A stretch of DNA of 64,000 bases. Source: Blastomyces gilchristii SLH14081. Its lineage: Eukaryota > Ascomycota > Eurotiomycetes > Onygenales > Ajellomycetaceae. This document shows, in pieces, positions 11,928 through 24,000 of the stretch (position 1 is its first letter; each line of letters opens with the position of its first letter). The DNA lies in NCBI RefSeq assembly GCF_000003855.2, contig NW_003101666.1, positions 785,129 through 849,128 of the forward strand, given 5' to 3'. The translations under genes were made by a program, and so were the position numbers. The notes below the pieces were generated by a model. That model did no database searches. It saw only the letters and a list, made by a program, of their open reading frames with translations, and was not told the origin of the DNA.

Positions 11928-13804
11928 ATGGGTGCTGACGATAAATTCAGTATGTACTCTCTACATCCCTAGCATGGCCCCCTATTTAGCCCCTATACGC
12001 TTGGGCCTAGACATACATACATATATCTATGTGCTTGTGTAAAAGGACCAGCAATGAGTGCAGGATCAGGGGCTAACCGATATTCTTACCTACCATATAG
12101 ACACCTACCGCTACAATGAAACTCCCACCTACACCACCTCCAACGGCTGTCCGGTATATCTTCCCATCTGATATCATGAGCTAACCGTCTATATCCCACC
12201 GGAGAGAAGAACTTATAGAGACGTACAATAGAACCGTGGTAGTTAGCTTGATGCTGACTATTGAACGATATATAGGTCATGGACCCTGAGTCCTCCCAGC
12301 GCGTTGGACCGAATGGACCCTTGCTCCTCCAAGACTTCCACCTGATCGATCTCCTCGCGCATTTCGACCGCGAGCGGATCCCGGAAAGAGTAGTCCATGC
12401 CAAGGGGGCAGGAGCCTATGGTGAATTCGAGGTGTTGGATGATATCAGTGATATCGTAAGTCTAAACTACTCCTATGCTCAACAGTCAGCTGCAACGTTG
12501 CGGAGATATTGTGCATTACAAAATAAAGGTCTAACGATTCCCTTTAGACCACCATTGATATGCTGAGGGGTGTCGGAAAGAAGACGAAACTTGTTACCCG
12601 CTTCTCTACTGTCGGTGGAGAGAAGGGATCCGCGGACAGCGCTCGTGATCCTAGAGGGTTTTCCACCAAATTCTATACTGAGGAGGGTAACTGGGACTGG
12701 GTCTTCAACAACACCCCAGTCTTCTTCTTGCGTGATCCCTCCAAGTTCCCGCTCTTCATCCATACGCAGAAGAGGAACCCACAGACCAACCTGAAGGATG
12801 CCACGATGTTCTGGGACTACCTTTCCACCCACCAGGAAGCCGCCCACCAGGTCATGCATCTCTTCAGCGATCGTGGCACTCCTTACTCCTACCGCCACAT
12901 GAATGGCTACTCCGGACACACTTACAAATGGATCAAGCCTGATGGAACCTTCAACTATGTCCAGATCCACTGCAAGACGGACCAGGGCAACAAGACCCTC
13001 ACCAACGAGGAAGCTACCAAGCTTTCCGCCGATAACCCCGACTGGCACACCGAAGATCTCTTCCGCGCCATCGAGCGCGGCGAATACCCATCCTGGACCT
13101 GCTACGTTCAGGTCCTCAGCCCCGAACAGGCCGAGAAATTCCGCTGGAACATCTTCGACCTGACCAAAGTCTGGCCGCAGGGCGATGTGCCCCTCCGCCG
13201 CTTCGGCCGCTTCACCCTAAACAAGAACCCGCAAAACTACTTCGCCGAGATCGAACAAGCCGCCTTCTCGCCCTCCCACCTCGTCCCCGGCGTCGAGCCC
13301 TCCGCAGACCCAGTCCTCCAATCCCGCCTCTTCTCCTACCCAGACACCCACCGCCACCGCCTCGGCGTCAACTACCAGCAGATCCCTGTCAACTGCCCGC
13401 TCCGCGCCTTCAGCCCATACCAGCGCGACGGCGCCATGGCCGTCAACGGTAACTACGGCGCCAACCCCAACTACCCCTCCACCTTCCGCCCGCTCGCCTT
13501 CTCGCCCGTCAAGGCCAGCCAAGAGCACGAGCAGTGGGCGGGAGCGGCCGTGTCGAAACAGTTCCCCGTCACCGACGAGGACTTCGTTCAGCCAAACGGC
13601 CTCTGGCAGGTCCTGGGCCGCCAGCCGGGCCAGCAAGACAACTTTGTGAAGAACGTCGCGGTCCACTTGTGCAATGCGCAGCAGCGGGTGCGCAAGGCTA
13701 CATATGGCATGTTCACGCGCATCAATGTGGATCTGGGTAATCGCATTGAGAAGGCTACGGAGGCGTTGGTGGCGGCGCAGGGGCAGGCGCAGTCGCGCCT
13801 GTAA
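11928..13804 (+). CDS. Heme catalase with C-terminal peroxisomal signal
   Basis: Monofunctional small-subunit heme catalase (2 H2O2 to 2 H2O + O2), 503 residues. Exons: 11928-11949, 12101-12153, 12276-12455 and 12548-13804, all GT-AG and in frame. Catalytic features: distal His66 in [20 protein letters not shown] (residues 55-74), the Asn139/140 pair in [33 protein letters not shown], and the proximal heme ligand Tyr349 in [14 protein letters not shown] with Arg345. The small-subunit length and absence of the extra C-terminal flavodoxin-like domain separate it from large secreted catalases such as CatA/CatB. No signal peptide is present (start MGADDKF). It ends Ser-Arg-Leu, a good type-1 peroxisomal signal, so a peroxisomal location is inferred. 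The last exon is GC-rich in third positions and shows no mutation of the kind seen in the repeat block that begins about 0.5 kb downstream. Confidence 0.97.
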
Positions 13805-14280
13805 ATGTGGGATGTTTCTGTCATTTGCCTGGGCCGTGGGGTATGGGGATTGAGAAGAACGTAACTGGTTAAAGTAGAAAAAGGGTCTGGTTGTTACATT
13901 TGCAAATTTTTATATATATTTTCTTTGTTTTTTCTCTTTCAAATGCCTGATACCTGCTAGGATGAAGTGAAATTTTTTTAATATGAGAGAATACACCATG
14001 AAGCTAGAGGATTAGCTGAGTTAAAAATTGACTGTGATAAAGTGTTTCACTAATTCATTTTCCGCTGTTCTGGTCAGTTGAACTTACAGCAGCATGGTGG
14101 TGAGCTAACTAGTTACCTGGTAAGAAAAAAAACTTTGCCGGTGTGGCTGGCTGACCCAGGGTTCTGGGTGGGACTTCCGTCATGCAACTGCGGGCCGGTG
14201 GAGGAATGTTGTTCTCACTGTGATGTCATAGAAAGCTGCAATGGCCTGTATAAGTAGTCACCACTCATTAAGCAGGCAAT
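13805..14280. other. Catalase 3' flank up to the AT-rich boundary
   Basis: Contains the 3' UTR of the catalase gene (T-rich run near 13908-13940) and then about 300 bp of normal composition. No gene is seen. Composition changes abruptly near 14280-14300 to the AT-rich repeat block. Confidence 0.6.
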
Positions 14281-14410
14281 TACAGCTTCAATTGCTGCAA
14301 TACAACAAAACACTCCTTCATGTAAAAATATAACATAATTTATCTCTCTCTGCAAAGATTCAGTTCTTTTTTATTTACAATTCACATTCACTATAAATAT
14401 GCAGTTCTGC

Positions 14411-15095
14411 AAATCTTCTGTTTTCTTTTATATGAACACTTACATAGCTATAGACTTTTATAGTTCTTATAGTCAAAGAATTGATTGTAAATATTTACAA
14501 ATCTTCTACTTTCTTTCATATGAATGTAACTACAAACTCTTACAGTTTTTACAGTCAAAGACTAAACTGTGAACATTTGAAAATTTTTCTATTTTTTTCT
14601 GTATGAATAAAGTTACAGACTCGCCTCGGTAGCTGAATGGTTAATGCAGCCACCCGGTAGTGCCTTGGCGTGGGAAACCAAGGTGTGCAGGTTTGAAACC
14701 TGCAGGGGATATATTAAATCTGGAACTCAAGCACCTCAGGTTTCTAATAAATACAGAGGTGTACAAATCACTTTAATAAATCACTTCATGTTTCTGAGCT
14801 GAGAAGTTATTATCATATGTATTTAATTATCACTTCTTTGTATTTTTCTATGTTCTTGTTATCTTGACATGATCTTAATATCTGTATTTTCTCCTGTATA
14901 ATGAACACTTAACCTGTATTTAACATCACACAAGAACTCATTATAAGCTTCACTTGTATATAAGTATAATGAAAGAATAATAATAATAATAATAATAAGT
15001 TACAGACTCATACAGTTCTTACAGTTAAAGAATTAACTGTAAATATTTATAAATCTTCTATTATCTTTTATATAAATATGACTACAGACTTATAC
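14411..15095. repeat. Tandem repeat of about 84 bp, four units, split by a SINE
   Basis: Units begin AAATCTTCT and end near GTAAATATTTA, with an internal TACAGTTCTTACAGTCAAAG-like block. Copies: 14411-14498, 14499-14580, 14581-14622 joined to 15010-15050, and 15051-15095 (truncated). Unit 3 is interrupted by a SINE with its own target duplication, and unit 4 is cut by the LTR starting at 15096. The array marks the border between genic DNA and the transposon block. Confidence 0.8.
14623..14996 (+). mobile_element. tRNA-derived SINE, family S1, copy 1
   Basis: A 374-bp element flanked by the 13-bp direct repeat AAGTTACAGACTC (14610-14622 and 14997-15009). The head resembles a tRNA: A-box-like TAGCTGAATGG (14630-14640), B-box GGTTTGAAACC (14690-14700) inside a perfect T-arm GCAGG-loop-CCTGC, and an anticodon-like stem CTTGG/CCAAG. 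These are RNA polymerase III internal promoter signals. A tRNA-unrelated body follows, then an (AAT)n tail. The last bases before the tail (ATAATGAAAG) resemble the end of the LINEs in this window (ATAATTGAAG), as expected for a SINE mobilised by that LINE. Near-identical copy at 53790-54162. It codes for no protein. Confidence 0.88.
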
Positions 15096-15368
15096 TGTAG
15101 AGAGTCTATACTGAATAGATCAGTATTAAGATATAAATCTTATATAATAAAAGTGGAAAATGTTAGAGAAGAGAAAAAAGAGAAAGTACAGAAATTAGTA
15201 ATTAAAGTAAATATTTATATGCATATGAGATGAAGCTTTAAGATGAAAGAATAGAAATTTCATGAGTTCTTTAACTGAGAATCAGTGACTGAGAATTGAA
15301 GCTTTCAGTAGAAATCTATGAAGTGTAATGAAATAGTTTATATAATTGATTAAGTATAGCCTATTACA
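15096..15368 (-). mobile_element. Gypsy family G1 LTR, reverse orientation
   Basis: Read on the minus strand it follows the G1 LTR consensus seen at 47457, 56784 and 63215: start TGTAATAGGC (TGTGGCGGGC in fresher copies), the TATAAATAT segment, and the end ...CTCTACA. It is strongly mutated. It is followed on the plus strand by TTAGTT, the complement of the bases that precede a G1 3' LTR, but the DNA beyond that is not G1 internal sequence. It could be a solo LTR or the 3' LTR of a non-autonomous relative. Confidence 0.8.
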
Positions 15369-17040
15369 TTAGTTCTGTAGCGTACGCCGCTACGTAGAGT
15401 CAGATATAAGTGTAAAAACATGTCTGATTCTTTAAAAGATAAGAGATGAATGTACGCCTCTATATATACAGTGATTATTTATAGAGATTAACTCTCATAG
15501 AAGAAGTGATTGCATATAAAGAGAAGAACAGAAACTCTGTAGAGAAGATAGAAGTGAAAGCTTCAGAAAATAGTAAGAAAAGAACAGAGACTCTGTAGAG
15601 AAGAAGTAAAAGCTCTCTGTAGAGAAGATAGAAGTAAAAGCTCTGAAAAACAATAAGAAGTGAAAGCTCTGAGAAACAGTAAGAGATGAAGCAGAAGCTA
15701 GAGTTGAATAGAGAATTAACTTAAATAGAAGATGTAAGTATGTTACAGTCTCTCTATTCAAAAGAATGCATTTGTGAAGAAGAAAAAATAACATTGAAAG
15801 AAGATGATAAGTATCACAGACACTAGACTCAAAGAGATAAACAGTGTTAAAGTACTAGTTCATTTACATACACTGTAAATATCATAGAAAGAAGAGACTG
15901 AGTAATAGAATTAATTTATTTATACAAAGAGTGAAAAATGTAAGAATGAATTGAAAAGAAATGATAAAGAAGAGATAGAAGCTCTTCAATCTAAAAATAA
16001 CTGTAGAGTAAATAAGAAAAGAAAGAAATTGTAAAGAAATTGTAAGAAGCTTGAATAAGAGAGAGTTCTTTAATAAGATAGATAAGAGTAAAAGTTTCAT
16101 TGTAACAGAGAAAAAATTCTTTGAATAATAAAGATTAAAAGACTGAGATTGTGTAGATGAATAATTATATTAATATATATATTACAATCACTTTCCTCTC
16201 ACTCTTCTTCTTATTTCTTATATCATTTTGCTATCACATACATTGATTCATGAATGCAGAAGTGTTAGATGAAAATTTTGATAAGAATATAGTAAAACTA
16301 GTGAAAAACTCTACTATATGTTTTTTCTTATAAAAAGTCTATTACAATATACAGAAGATTATACTGCAGAATAATAAGTCTTAAGAAGAAGTTAACAGCT
16401 GTAAAGACAGAAGCAGTAAGTATAGTGAAAAAGACCTTGATCTTAGAGAAATTATTTCAGTTATTAAGCTAGAAGAAGTATAATATTCTTCTTTATATAA
16501 GTGATAGAAAAGAGGAAATGAGTGAGATAACAGATAAGAAGATAGATAAGAAGACAGATAAGAAGACTGATAAAGAGAAGATAGATAAGAATGAGATAAA
16601 AGAAGATAATAAAAGTAAAAAGTTAGAATTCTGAACAGAGCTCAGTAACTTCAGATTATATATTTATTCAGAGATGAATAAGCTTCTGATACTATTATCT
16701 TATCTTTTCACATACAAAGCAGTTAAAACTTAAGATAAGAGAAAGACAGTGATATCTTATTATCAATTAACTAGATTATATAGTACTGCTGCAGAAGAGT
16801 TAACAGATAAATTATATAATAAAAGCTTAAAGAATTAGAAAGAGTCTAAGATTATAATATAAAAGCTTATAACACTGTTTACTTATTTGAAAAAGTTGTA
16901 ACTGTTAATACACTGATTTTCAGAAGAAGATGTTGAGATAAATAAGAAAAAAGAGACTTAGAAGACTGTAGTAAGAGTGACAGATAATAAAGAGCTATAA
17001 GTAAAACTGAAAGTGAGAGCTGAATAGATAGATACAGATA
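15369..17040. other. AT-rich decayed DNA between two G1 LTRs, purine-rich repeats
   Basis: No intact frame. It starts with a CpG-rich imperfect palindrome (15376-15397, GTAGCG...CGCTAC), then long purine-rich plus-strand sequence with repeated AACTCTGTAGAGAAG-type motifs (15520-15690). A 12-nt repeat AGATAAGAAGAC-like at 16530-16590 would read as a Lys/Asp/Thr-rich peptide on the plus strand. No match to the G1, G2, G3 or LINE copies in this window was noticed. It may be the internal part of a non-autonomous LTR element, since G1-type LTRs of the same orientation flank it, but the TSDs do not support one simple insertion. Confidence 0.45.
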
Positions 17041-17336
17041 TGTAAGAGGCCTACACTGAATAGATTGATATAATATTTATAGATCTTATATAACAAAGTG
17101 AAAAATGTTAAAGAAGAAAAGAAAAGAGAAAGTGTAAGAATCAGTGATCAGAGTGAATATTTATACATATACACAGTGATGTACACAGTGAAGCTTTGAG
17201 ATGACAGAATAGAAATTTCATGAGTTTTTTCAGCTGAGAATCAGTGATAGAGAATGACTAAGAATCAGAGCTTTTGAAAAAATCTATGAAGTGTAATGAA
17301 ATAGTCAATATAATTGATCAGATGTAGCCTGTCACA
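17041..17336 (-). mobile_element. Gypsy family G1 LTR (3' LTR of a minus-strand element)
   Basis: Complement of the G1 LTR, about 296 bp, with ends TGTGACAGGC...CTTACA on the minus strand. It is joined on its right to 17337-17575, which matches the 3' end of G1 internal DNA, so this is the 3' LTR of a minus-strand G1 element. The copy is heavily mutated and CpG-poor. Confidence 0.85.
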
Positions 17337-17575
17337 TTAGTCTCTTCTTTTCAGAAGTGATATAGAGTCGCGGGTATGTAGTTTTCATTAATCAAGAGCT
17401 GCTGTCTCAGATAACATAGAGCTCAGAGTTCAGATCAGATAATTATAGCTGACTCATTTCACAAGATATTATCAGCTGCAGCTGCAGAATCTCTTATTAA
17501 GAATATCTTTAATCTCTCATTCAAGTTCATTATCTTCTTCTATAATCTCTCAACAATTATCAGAATATATTCACA
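17337..17575 (-). pseudogene. G1 pol 3' end: chromodomain remnant
   Basis: On the minus strand this stretch matches 63000-63214 of the complete G1 element: a purine-rich tract next to the LTR and, before it, the coding end with a degraded chromodomain. It stops near 17575, where the LINE-B 5' end begins, so the rest of this G1 copy is displaced or lost. A short CpG-containing stretch (TAGAGTCGCGGGTATGTAG, about 17360-17378) is absent from the other G1 copies. Confidence 0.7.
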
Positions 17576-17583
17576 CAGATCTT

Positions 17584-18616
17584 CACACAAGACAACTGCT
17601 TCACCACGAACTCACTCAATTTTTCGAATAAGAACCCGCCGATAGATTCATTGAAAAGCCCTCGATCATACAAGCATTTTGACCCCATCGCCAACTGCAT
17701 ACCCCGTGTAGTAGTAGAATTATCCAGTCAAATGTGAACCAGATGTTATTCAAAACTCCTGTGTAGGATTATCCCCTGTTTTCCCCTATCACATCACAAC
17801 CCCGGGCCAAATTGCCATACAAATTGTAAGGTGAAGAGACCTAGTCATATGCATCAATCTTCTTGATTTTGAAAGATTCTCAATCTGTAATTGTGAAGAT
17901 ATCTGAGAAGCAATCTCTGTGAAAACTCTGTCCATCTTTGATGTTTCAAAACATCAACAGACTCTCACTCTTGTACTGTCCTTCTCAATCTGGCTCATCC
18001 TCAGCAGAAAAATATAAAAAGATACCTTGGCAACAGTATTCAATACATAATCAGTGAACAATGAGTTAATAGAACAAGTCAACAGCATATCAACAACTAT
18101 AAATTCAGTATACTTCAAGATCTGACTGAGTCTTTGATCTCTGCACAGTGAGATATATTAAATCTAGTTTTAATATCTCAATATTCAATAGATTCTGTAA
18201 GGAATTGAGAACAGCAATACTAGATTTCTATTAAATTTGAGAATTAACTCTGTATTAATATAATCATTGATAAAGTCTTCTATTTTAAGATATAAATAAT
18301 CAGTTCCTCTACATCTCACTGACAATATTTATATTATTATATAGAAATAGACTTATATTCTCTATAATATCAAGACTCTGAAGAGAGAAAGTCTTGATAG
18401 AAGATATATAGTAGTATATATCTTAGCAGTTTCTATTTCATTCTTCTGCAGCAGTTATTGCAAAAAAAAGATCTTAGAAATAGTTTTTTACTTCTCTTGA
18501 AAAAGTAAGATGTTTTTCTCTGAATTTTATACAATATTCTTATAAAGAATTAAAAACAGAGTTATTTTCTGTCATAATTTCATATTCTTTTAAGTAAGAA
18601 TTACTTTTTCAGCGAC
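17584..18616 (+). mobile_element. LINE-B, 5' UTR part
   Basis: About 1.03 kb colinear with the complement of 35260-34240, the 5' end of LINE-A. The first 250 bp keep many C/G bases (CCACGAACTC, ACCCGCCGATAG, CCCCGGGCC) and are still very similar to LINE-A; after about 17860 the sequence is AT-rich and more diverged. It ends at the 5-bp target GCGAC (18612-18616), where G2-outer is inserted. LINE-B resumes at 41611 with GTGACTGAAGAGC, exactly as in LINE-A. It contains no coding frame; the ORF1 start would lie on the far side of the insertion. Confidence 0.85.
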
Positions 18617-18874
18617 TGTAAGAATAAGTGCTCACAGGCGATTATTCAGGTATTTACAGCTTGGTGTGATATGTACTGTTAACTACTAGAAGTATTCACA
18701 GTAGAAAGATAAAATGTAGAGATCAAATGTATAATAGTATTCAAGCTGAGTTATAAATAGTATTTGTGAACTTCAGTCTATATAGTTGTATATAGCCAAG
18801 AGCTGCTAACTCTATTGATTACATAAGAGATAGAAATAGAAGTAAAGAATCTGTAAGAAGTGAGATTTCTTATA
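18617..18874 (-). repeat. G2-outer 3' LTR
   Basis: 258-bp LTR with inverted ends TATAAGAAAT...TTCTTACA (minus strand). Its outer U3 part lacks all CpG sites still present in the matching 5' LTR at 41520-41610, although both LTRs were identical at insertion. Confidence 0.9.
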
Positions 18875-20799
18875 TATCTCTCTCTCTCTAAGACTTCATC
18901 TGTAAAGTCTTTCACTGAGTGACTTCATAGAATCAGCTCAGCACTGCAGTGATACTCACTAAAAACTCTTCACATCTATAAAAAATCTCAGTGAGGAAAA
19001 ATCTCTTGTTACTATGAAGAAAAAAGAGTCTGTTACTCAGTTTCTTATTCTGTGAGATTCTTTGTAGTCTATAGATTCTTCTCTGACTATTATATAGATT
19101 CATCTCATATCTTTTATACAGAAGAGTTTCAGTTGACTCTTAATTATTTTCATGAGATTCTTGTGTAATCATTACACAGATTTATCTCACAGATGAATTA
19201 CTCTCTATGAGATCATTCTTATCAAAGAGAAGTATTTGTAAGTTAATCTTTCACTTATTCTTATAAATCATTATTCTTTGATACTGTAGAATTGTGAGAA
19301 ATTTTTCATTCTTTTATCAACTCTGTAGAATTGTAGAATTAAGATGTTCACAGTCTGTAATCACTCTTTATAGTTATATAGAAAGATTCAGATCTGCAAT
19401 TCATAATCACTTTTTATTTACTAGAGTGATCTGACTGTTTCATGAGATTACTCACAGTGTAAGTAAATCTCTCTAAAGTAGTATAAATATCTCAGATCTG
19501 TCTGTGAAATCTTATCTTCTTTTTTCTTTTTCTATAACAGCTCTCATTCTCACAAACTGTGAGTATCTTTATTTATTCATGAAGTGTTTTCACTCAGATG
19601 ACAGAGAGAGAGTGTTTCTGATAATATTCATATATTAATTCAAGAACTTCTCAAGAATAAAAAATTTTTACAATTTCAATATCTTATAAATAATATCTGA
19701 TTATCACTGAGCTTTTTATGAGTGTCTCTGCAACTTCTCTGATTACTTTTTATCAGCTAGTAAAGCAGAGATGTTACTGCTTATAATAGCATCTTCATCT
19801 CTCTCAGCTCTGTCACTACATCTAATCTTCAGATCAGTAGTCAATCTCATATCTTTCTCAGATCAGTTTCTGACTCTAAGCAGTACAGTCTCTTTCTTTG
19901 CTATAAGTCTTCTTATAAGTAATTTCTTACAGACTCTAGCTGATAGTTTTTATAAAGCTTCTGGTTTTATCAGTGTCTTCTGCAGTCTCACAGGCCTATG
20001 ATCACTCTTTCTCTGCTCACATAATTTCTGACCAGGTATATGCAAATATGTCTAGATTCTCTATCAATGATTCTCACACTGCGGCGCATTTCTGCAATTT
20101 CATTGTCAATGAGAGATGAGTCTCTGAGTATCTGTAAAATCTGAGTAATTAAGACAATATAAATGTCATGAATTTGTGACAGAAGTTGATCTGAGCAGAT
20201 GAGTCTTCTCTTCATATCTTAATTATTTCCAGACTGAATACTTCAGCACAATTGAGAGAGTGAACACAGCTTTGTAAGAGATATCTAGTCACATGTATAG
20301 ATGACCAGTCTTCAAGACTCTGCTGTAACTGTATATACTCTGATATTCAGCTTCTCTGAAGTCTGTGCATTTCTAACAGTCTTTATATTAAATATAACAA
20401 TTGTCTGTACTGTGAGTATGATACTCTCTACTTCTTTGAAGAGAGAAATTGATAGTTATGAGAGAATTAAGTGTCATAAGTATTAAGAATGTGAATATGA
20501 ATTTTCTTTATTTTTTCTTTATTAGTCTTTAAATTATGTTTGTAATCCTGTTTTTATTTTCTTATTTTTTTTTTTTTTAGCTTTAATAAGAGTATGATTT
20601 CTTCTTCTCTTTGCATACACTGCAGACTATTCATTTCAGTAGAAACTCATTATCTTATAGACTAGAGTTTATAAATAACAGTGTTAATATCTTTGTTATA
20701 ATCAGATTCTTAGCAAAGATTATATCATTCTGACTTATCAGAATTTACAGTATAAAAGTCATGTCTCAGCTTCTGCAGATATCTTATCTACTTAGATGA
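18875..20799 (-). pseudogene. G2-outer 3' internal region (post-chromodomain), unknown ORF remnant
   Basis: Complement of 25880-27390 plus 35274-35760 of G2-inner, so it is the part of family G2 between chromodomain and 3' LTR. Within it, minus-strand 20215 to about 19400 reads as a protein-like frame with stops mostly at TGA. The open piece 20215-19988 includes a segment SVRIIDRESRHICIYLVR that recurs in G2-inner. I do not recognise the family. A poly-T run lies at 20566-20578. The antisense strand also has short open pieces, so strand is inferred from agreement between the two copies. Confidence 0.55.
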
Positions 20800-20804
20800 T
20801 TTTC

Positions 20805-21062
20805 TGTAAGAAATCCCGCTTCTCACGGATTCTTTACCTCTATTCCTATCTCTCGCGTAATCAATAGGGCTAGCGGCCCTTGACTACACACAACTATATA
20901 GACTGGAGTTCGCGAATACTATTCATAACTCAGCTTGAATGCTATTATACATTTGATCTCTACATTTTATCTTTCTATTATGAATACTTCTAGTAGTTAA
21001 CAGTATATATCATATCAAGCTGCAAACACCTGAATAATTGTCTGTGAGTACTTATTCTTACA
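20805..21062 (+). repeat. G2-inner 5' LTR
   Basis: 258-bp LTR. The first 130 bp keep CpG-rich sequence (AATCCCGCTTCTCACGG, CTCTCGCGTAATC, GCTAGCGGCCC, TTCGCGAATAC), while the same positions in the 3' LTR (35761-35890) read CTGC, CACAG, CTTATG, GCAGCTC and TTCATG with no CpG. Confidence 0.95.
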
Positions 21063-24000
21063 TTTCAAGCTCAGTCAGTCAGCAACTGTCTGTTATAACT
21101 GAAAGAACTAGAAACTTATATACTTCAATCTCTGTAAACTCTACTGCAGACACTCAGAAGCAGTCATCTAAATCATGAATAACTCTTATGAAAGAAGTCT
21201 CAGAGAACTTATTAATTATTTATAAGATATCATTCTCTGCATCTGTGACAGAGAAACTCTTTAAACTCATAAATAAATCAATCTTAGTGAAGAACATTCT
21301 TGAGCATCTCTCACAGAATCAAGCTATTTTTCTACAAGAAATACTTACTATCTGTAAACACTCTTAAACTGAGTCTCTAGACATGATCTTCAGAAACACT
21401 TATAAACTGAAAAGAAACTTTCTTAAGCTGTAATCACTTAAGATTACTTATTAAATTACAATCTATAAAAGCTTTTATAAGTTTATATTTAAAATTAACT
21501 CACAAGTTCAGCTGTGTGATATGAAAGATGAAGAAGCTGTTATTTATATAATGACAGATCTCTATTACACTGAAGTTAAGAACTAGCTGAATTATTTAGA
21601 GAATAATTATAAGAGATTCTGCTGATCTGTTCTTAAGACCTATCTAGAGAATAAGTTAAGAGACTTCATAAGTCAGACAGAGAATACCTGAACTGTGATC
21701 ACTAATATTAGAAAAAGAGATAAGAAATCTGATAAAGACTACTCACAGTACTTTATAAAATTGTGATATAAATTAAGACCTGTGAAAACAGAGCTCTGAA
21801 ACAAGACCTGAATAATGATATTTATAAAGAGACTGAATAAAGATATATAAAATAAGCTCATTAAGTAAGACTTTAAGTTCTTAACTCTGAAGAAACTGAT
21901 GACTCTTATTCACTGCTTACAGATCACTGTGAGAGTCACAGATTCACAGAGAGTGAATCACTGATCAGCTCTGTGAGAGTCAGAATAACAGAGAACAGAT
22001 TTATCAGAAAAAGATGATAAGATATAGAGAGATTTATGTCTGACTGCTAAGCAGAGAGAGAGAGCTTCATAAGCTTCTGTGAATAGAGTATATAACAGAG
22101 AGATTAAGAAAAAGAGACTCTACTTTATCTATTCTAAATCAGAATATCTCTGTGTAAACTGTCTGAATAAATTAAAATAGAAATTTGAGAAATTATAGAC
22201 AGAGTTAGCAACAGTCTTCTTAAGAGTCTTGAAGCTAACATCTGAATCTGTTACTTCTCTGATGAAAATACTTGCTTATGAGAAGAGACTCTACTGCAGT
22301 ACTACTATCTTATAAGTATGAAAAGTATTGATAAACTCAGGATTTCAGGTCACTGTAATGTCTCTAAAGCTTGCAGAGTAAATAAGCTGAAAGATAAAGA
22401 CTGAGAATCTACTCTTACAATAAGCAGAGTATGAGAACTCAGATCTGAGAGCTGAGAGACTTATAAGAATTATCTTTAAATTACAAGATCTCTCTGAAAT
22501 CTGAAGAAGATTTATAGAAACTGTGATTATCACAGATATCACAGATGATATATACTTGAAACTTGTATAACTTCAAAGACATAATTCATACATAGCTGTA
22601 TGTAAGTTAGATTTATACTTCTGATCAGTGTTGACAGACTCACTCACAGAGATAGAATCAGTTAATACTGTAGAGTTGATTAGAGAAGATAAGCTCATCT
22701 ATATAATAACTTTGTAAGTATCTGAGAATCTCACAGTTATGAAAACTGAGCTTCAGATATTAGAGAAATATCAAGATCTTAGAGAGATATTCAGCTCAGT
22801 AAAGACAGCTGAGTTTTTCTCTCACTGTGAGAAGAATCTGATAATAGATTTAATAGAAGAGCAGAAATCCTTCTAAGAATCAATCTATAAGCTCTCTTAT
22901 TATAAGACAGAGATCTTACAGATCTATATAAAGAAGAATCTGAAGAATGACTTCATCTGATCTTCACAGGTCTTTATAAAAGCCTCTGTGATATTCATGA
23001 AGAAGAAGAATAAAGATCTCAGATTATATATAGATTACTGTAATCTGAACTTTAAGATAATAAAGAGCTGCTATCTTCTATCTCTGATTAAGAATGTAAT
23101 CAACTGTCTCATAGAAACTGTTATATTCACACAACTGAATGTGATTAATATATATACATAACTGTGAATATAATCTGAGAATGAATGAAAGACTGTCTTT
23201 AGAACTGCACTGAGATTATTTGAATATCTAGTAATGTCTTTTGATCTGACTAATATCTCTGTGATATTTCAGTCTTTTATTAATAAAATACTTCATGTAT
23301 ATCTGAATATCTTTATAATAATATATCTAAATAATGTGATGATATACTCTGTGAAGAAGAAAGAATACACTGAGTATATGCAAAGTGTATTGAAGGTCTT
23401 AAATAAGACAGAACTGTATATTAAGCTTATAAAGTGCAACTTCAGTGTCTGTCAGATTAATTTTCTAGAATATGTAATTATTATAGATAGTATTCAGATG
23501 AAATCTTTATAAGTTAAGACTATTCTATCATGACTGAAGTTAACTAATATTCATGAGATTCAGATCTTTCTAAGCTTTGTGAATTTCTATAGACAGTTTA
23601 TCTTTGTATTTATAAGAATCTTCTTAATTCTTACAGATATGCTGAAGAGTGAAAACAAGAAGAAGTTATTCTATGAATAGAGAATGATAAGATTATTAAG
23701 AAGAGAGAACTGTGAGAATCTTCTTATCTCAGAAGCTCACAGAGTTTTTATAAGATTGAAACAGATATTCATAGATATAGTGATACTATTTCACTTTAAT
23801 TTCTTACTCTTAATCAGATTGAAGACAGATGTCTTCTTTTTTATAATTTCAGAAATAGTCTTATAACTACAGTTAAATGAGAACTGAGTTTCAGTGATCT
23901 TTTTCTTATAGAAGATATAATCTGTAAAGATCAACTATGATATTTATAATCAGAAGCTTCTTACAATAGTGAAATTCTTCTGTCATTGATATTACTACTT

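Noticed and set aside
12479..13824. Antisense and alternate-frame ORFs of up to 189 codons
   Set aside because: They overlap the catalase exon, whose GC-rich third positions create open frames on the other strand.
14623..14710. Functional tRNA gene
   Set aside because: It has A- and B-box-like sequence and a T-arm, but the acceptor and anticodon regions do not fold as a normal tRNA, and it is the head of a repeated element with TSDs.
16530..16590. CRISPR-like or other array from short repeats AGATAAGAAGAC
   Set aside because: The repeats are contiguous, degenerate and without unique spacers, in eukaryotic DNA; simple low-complexity sequence.
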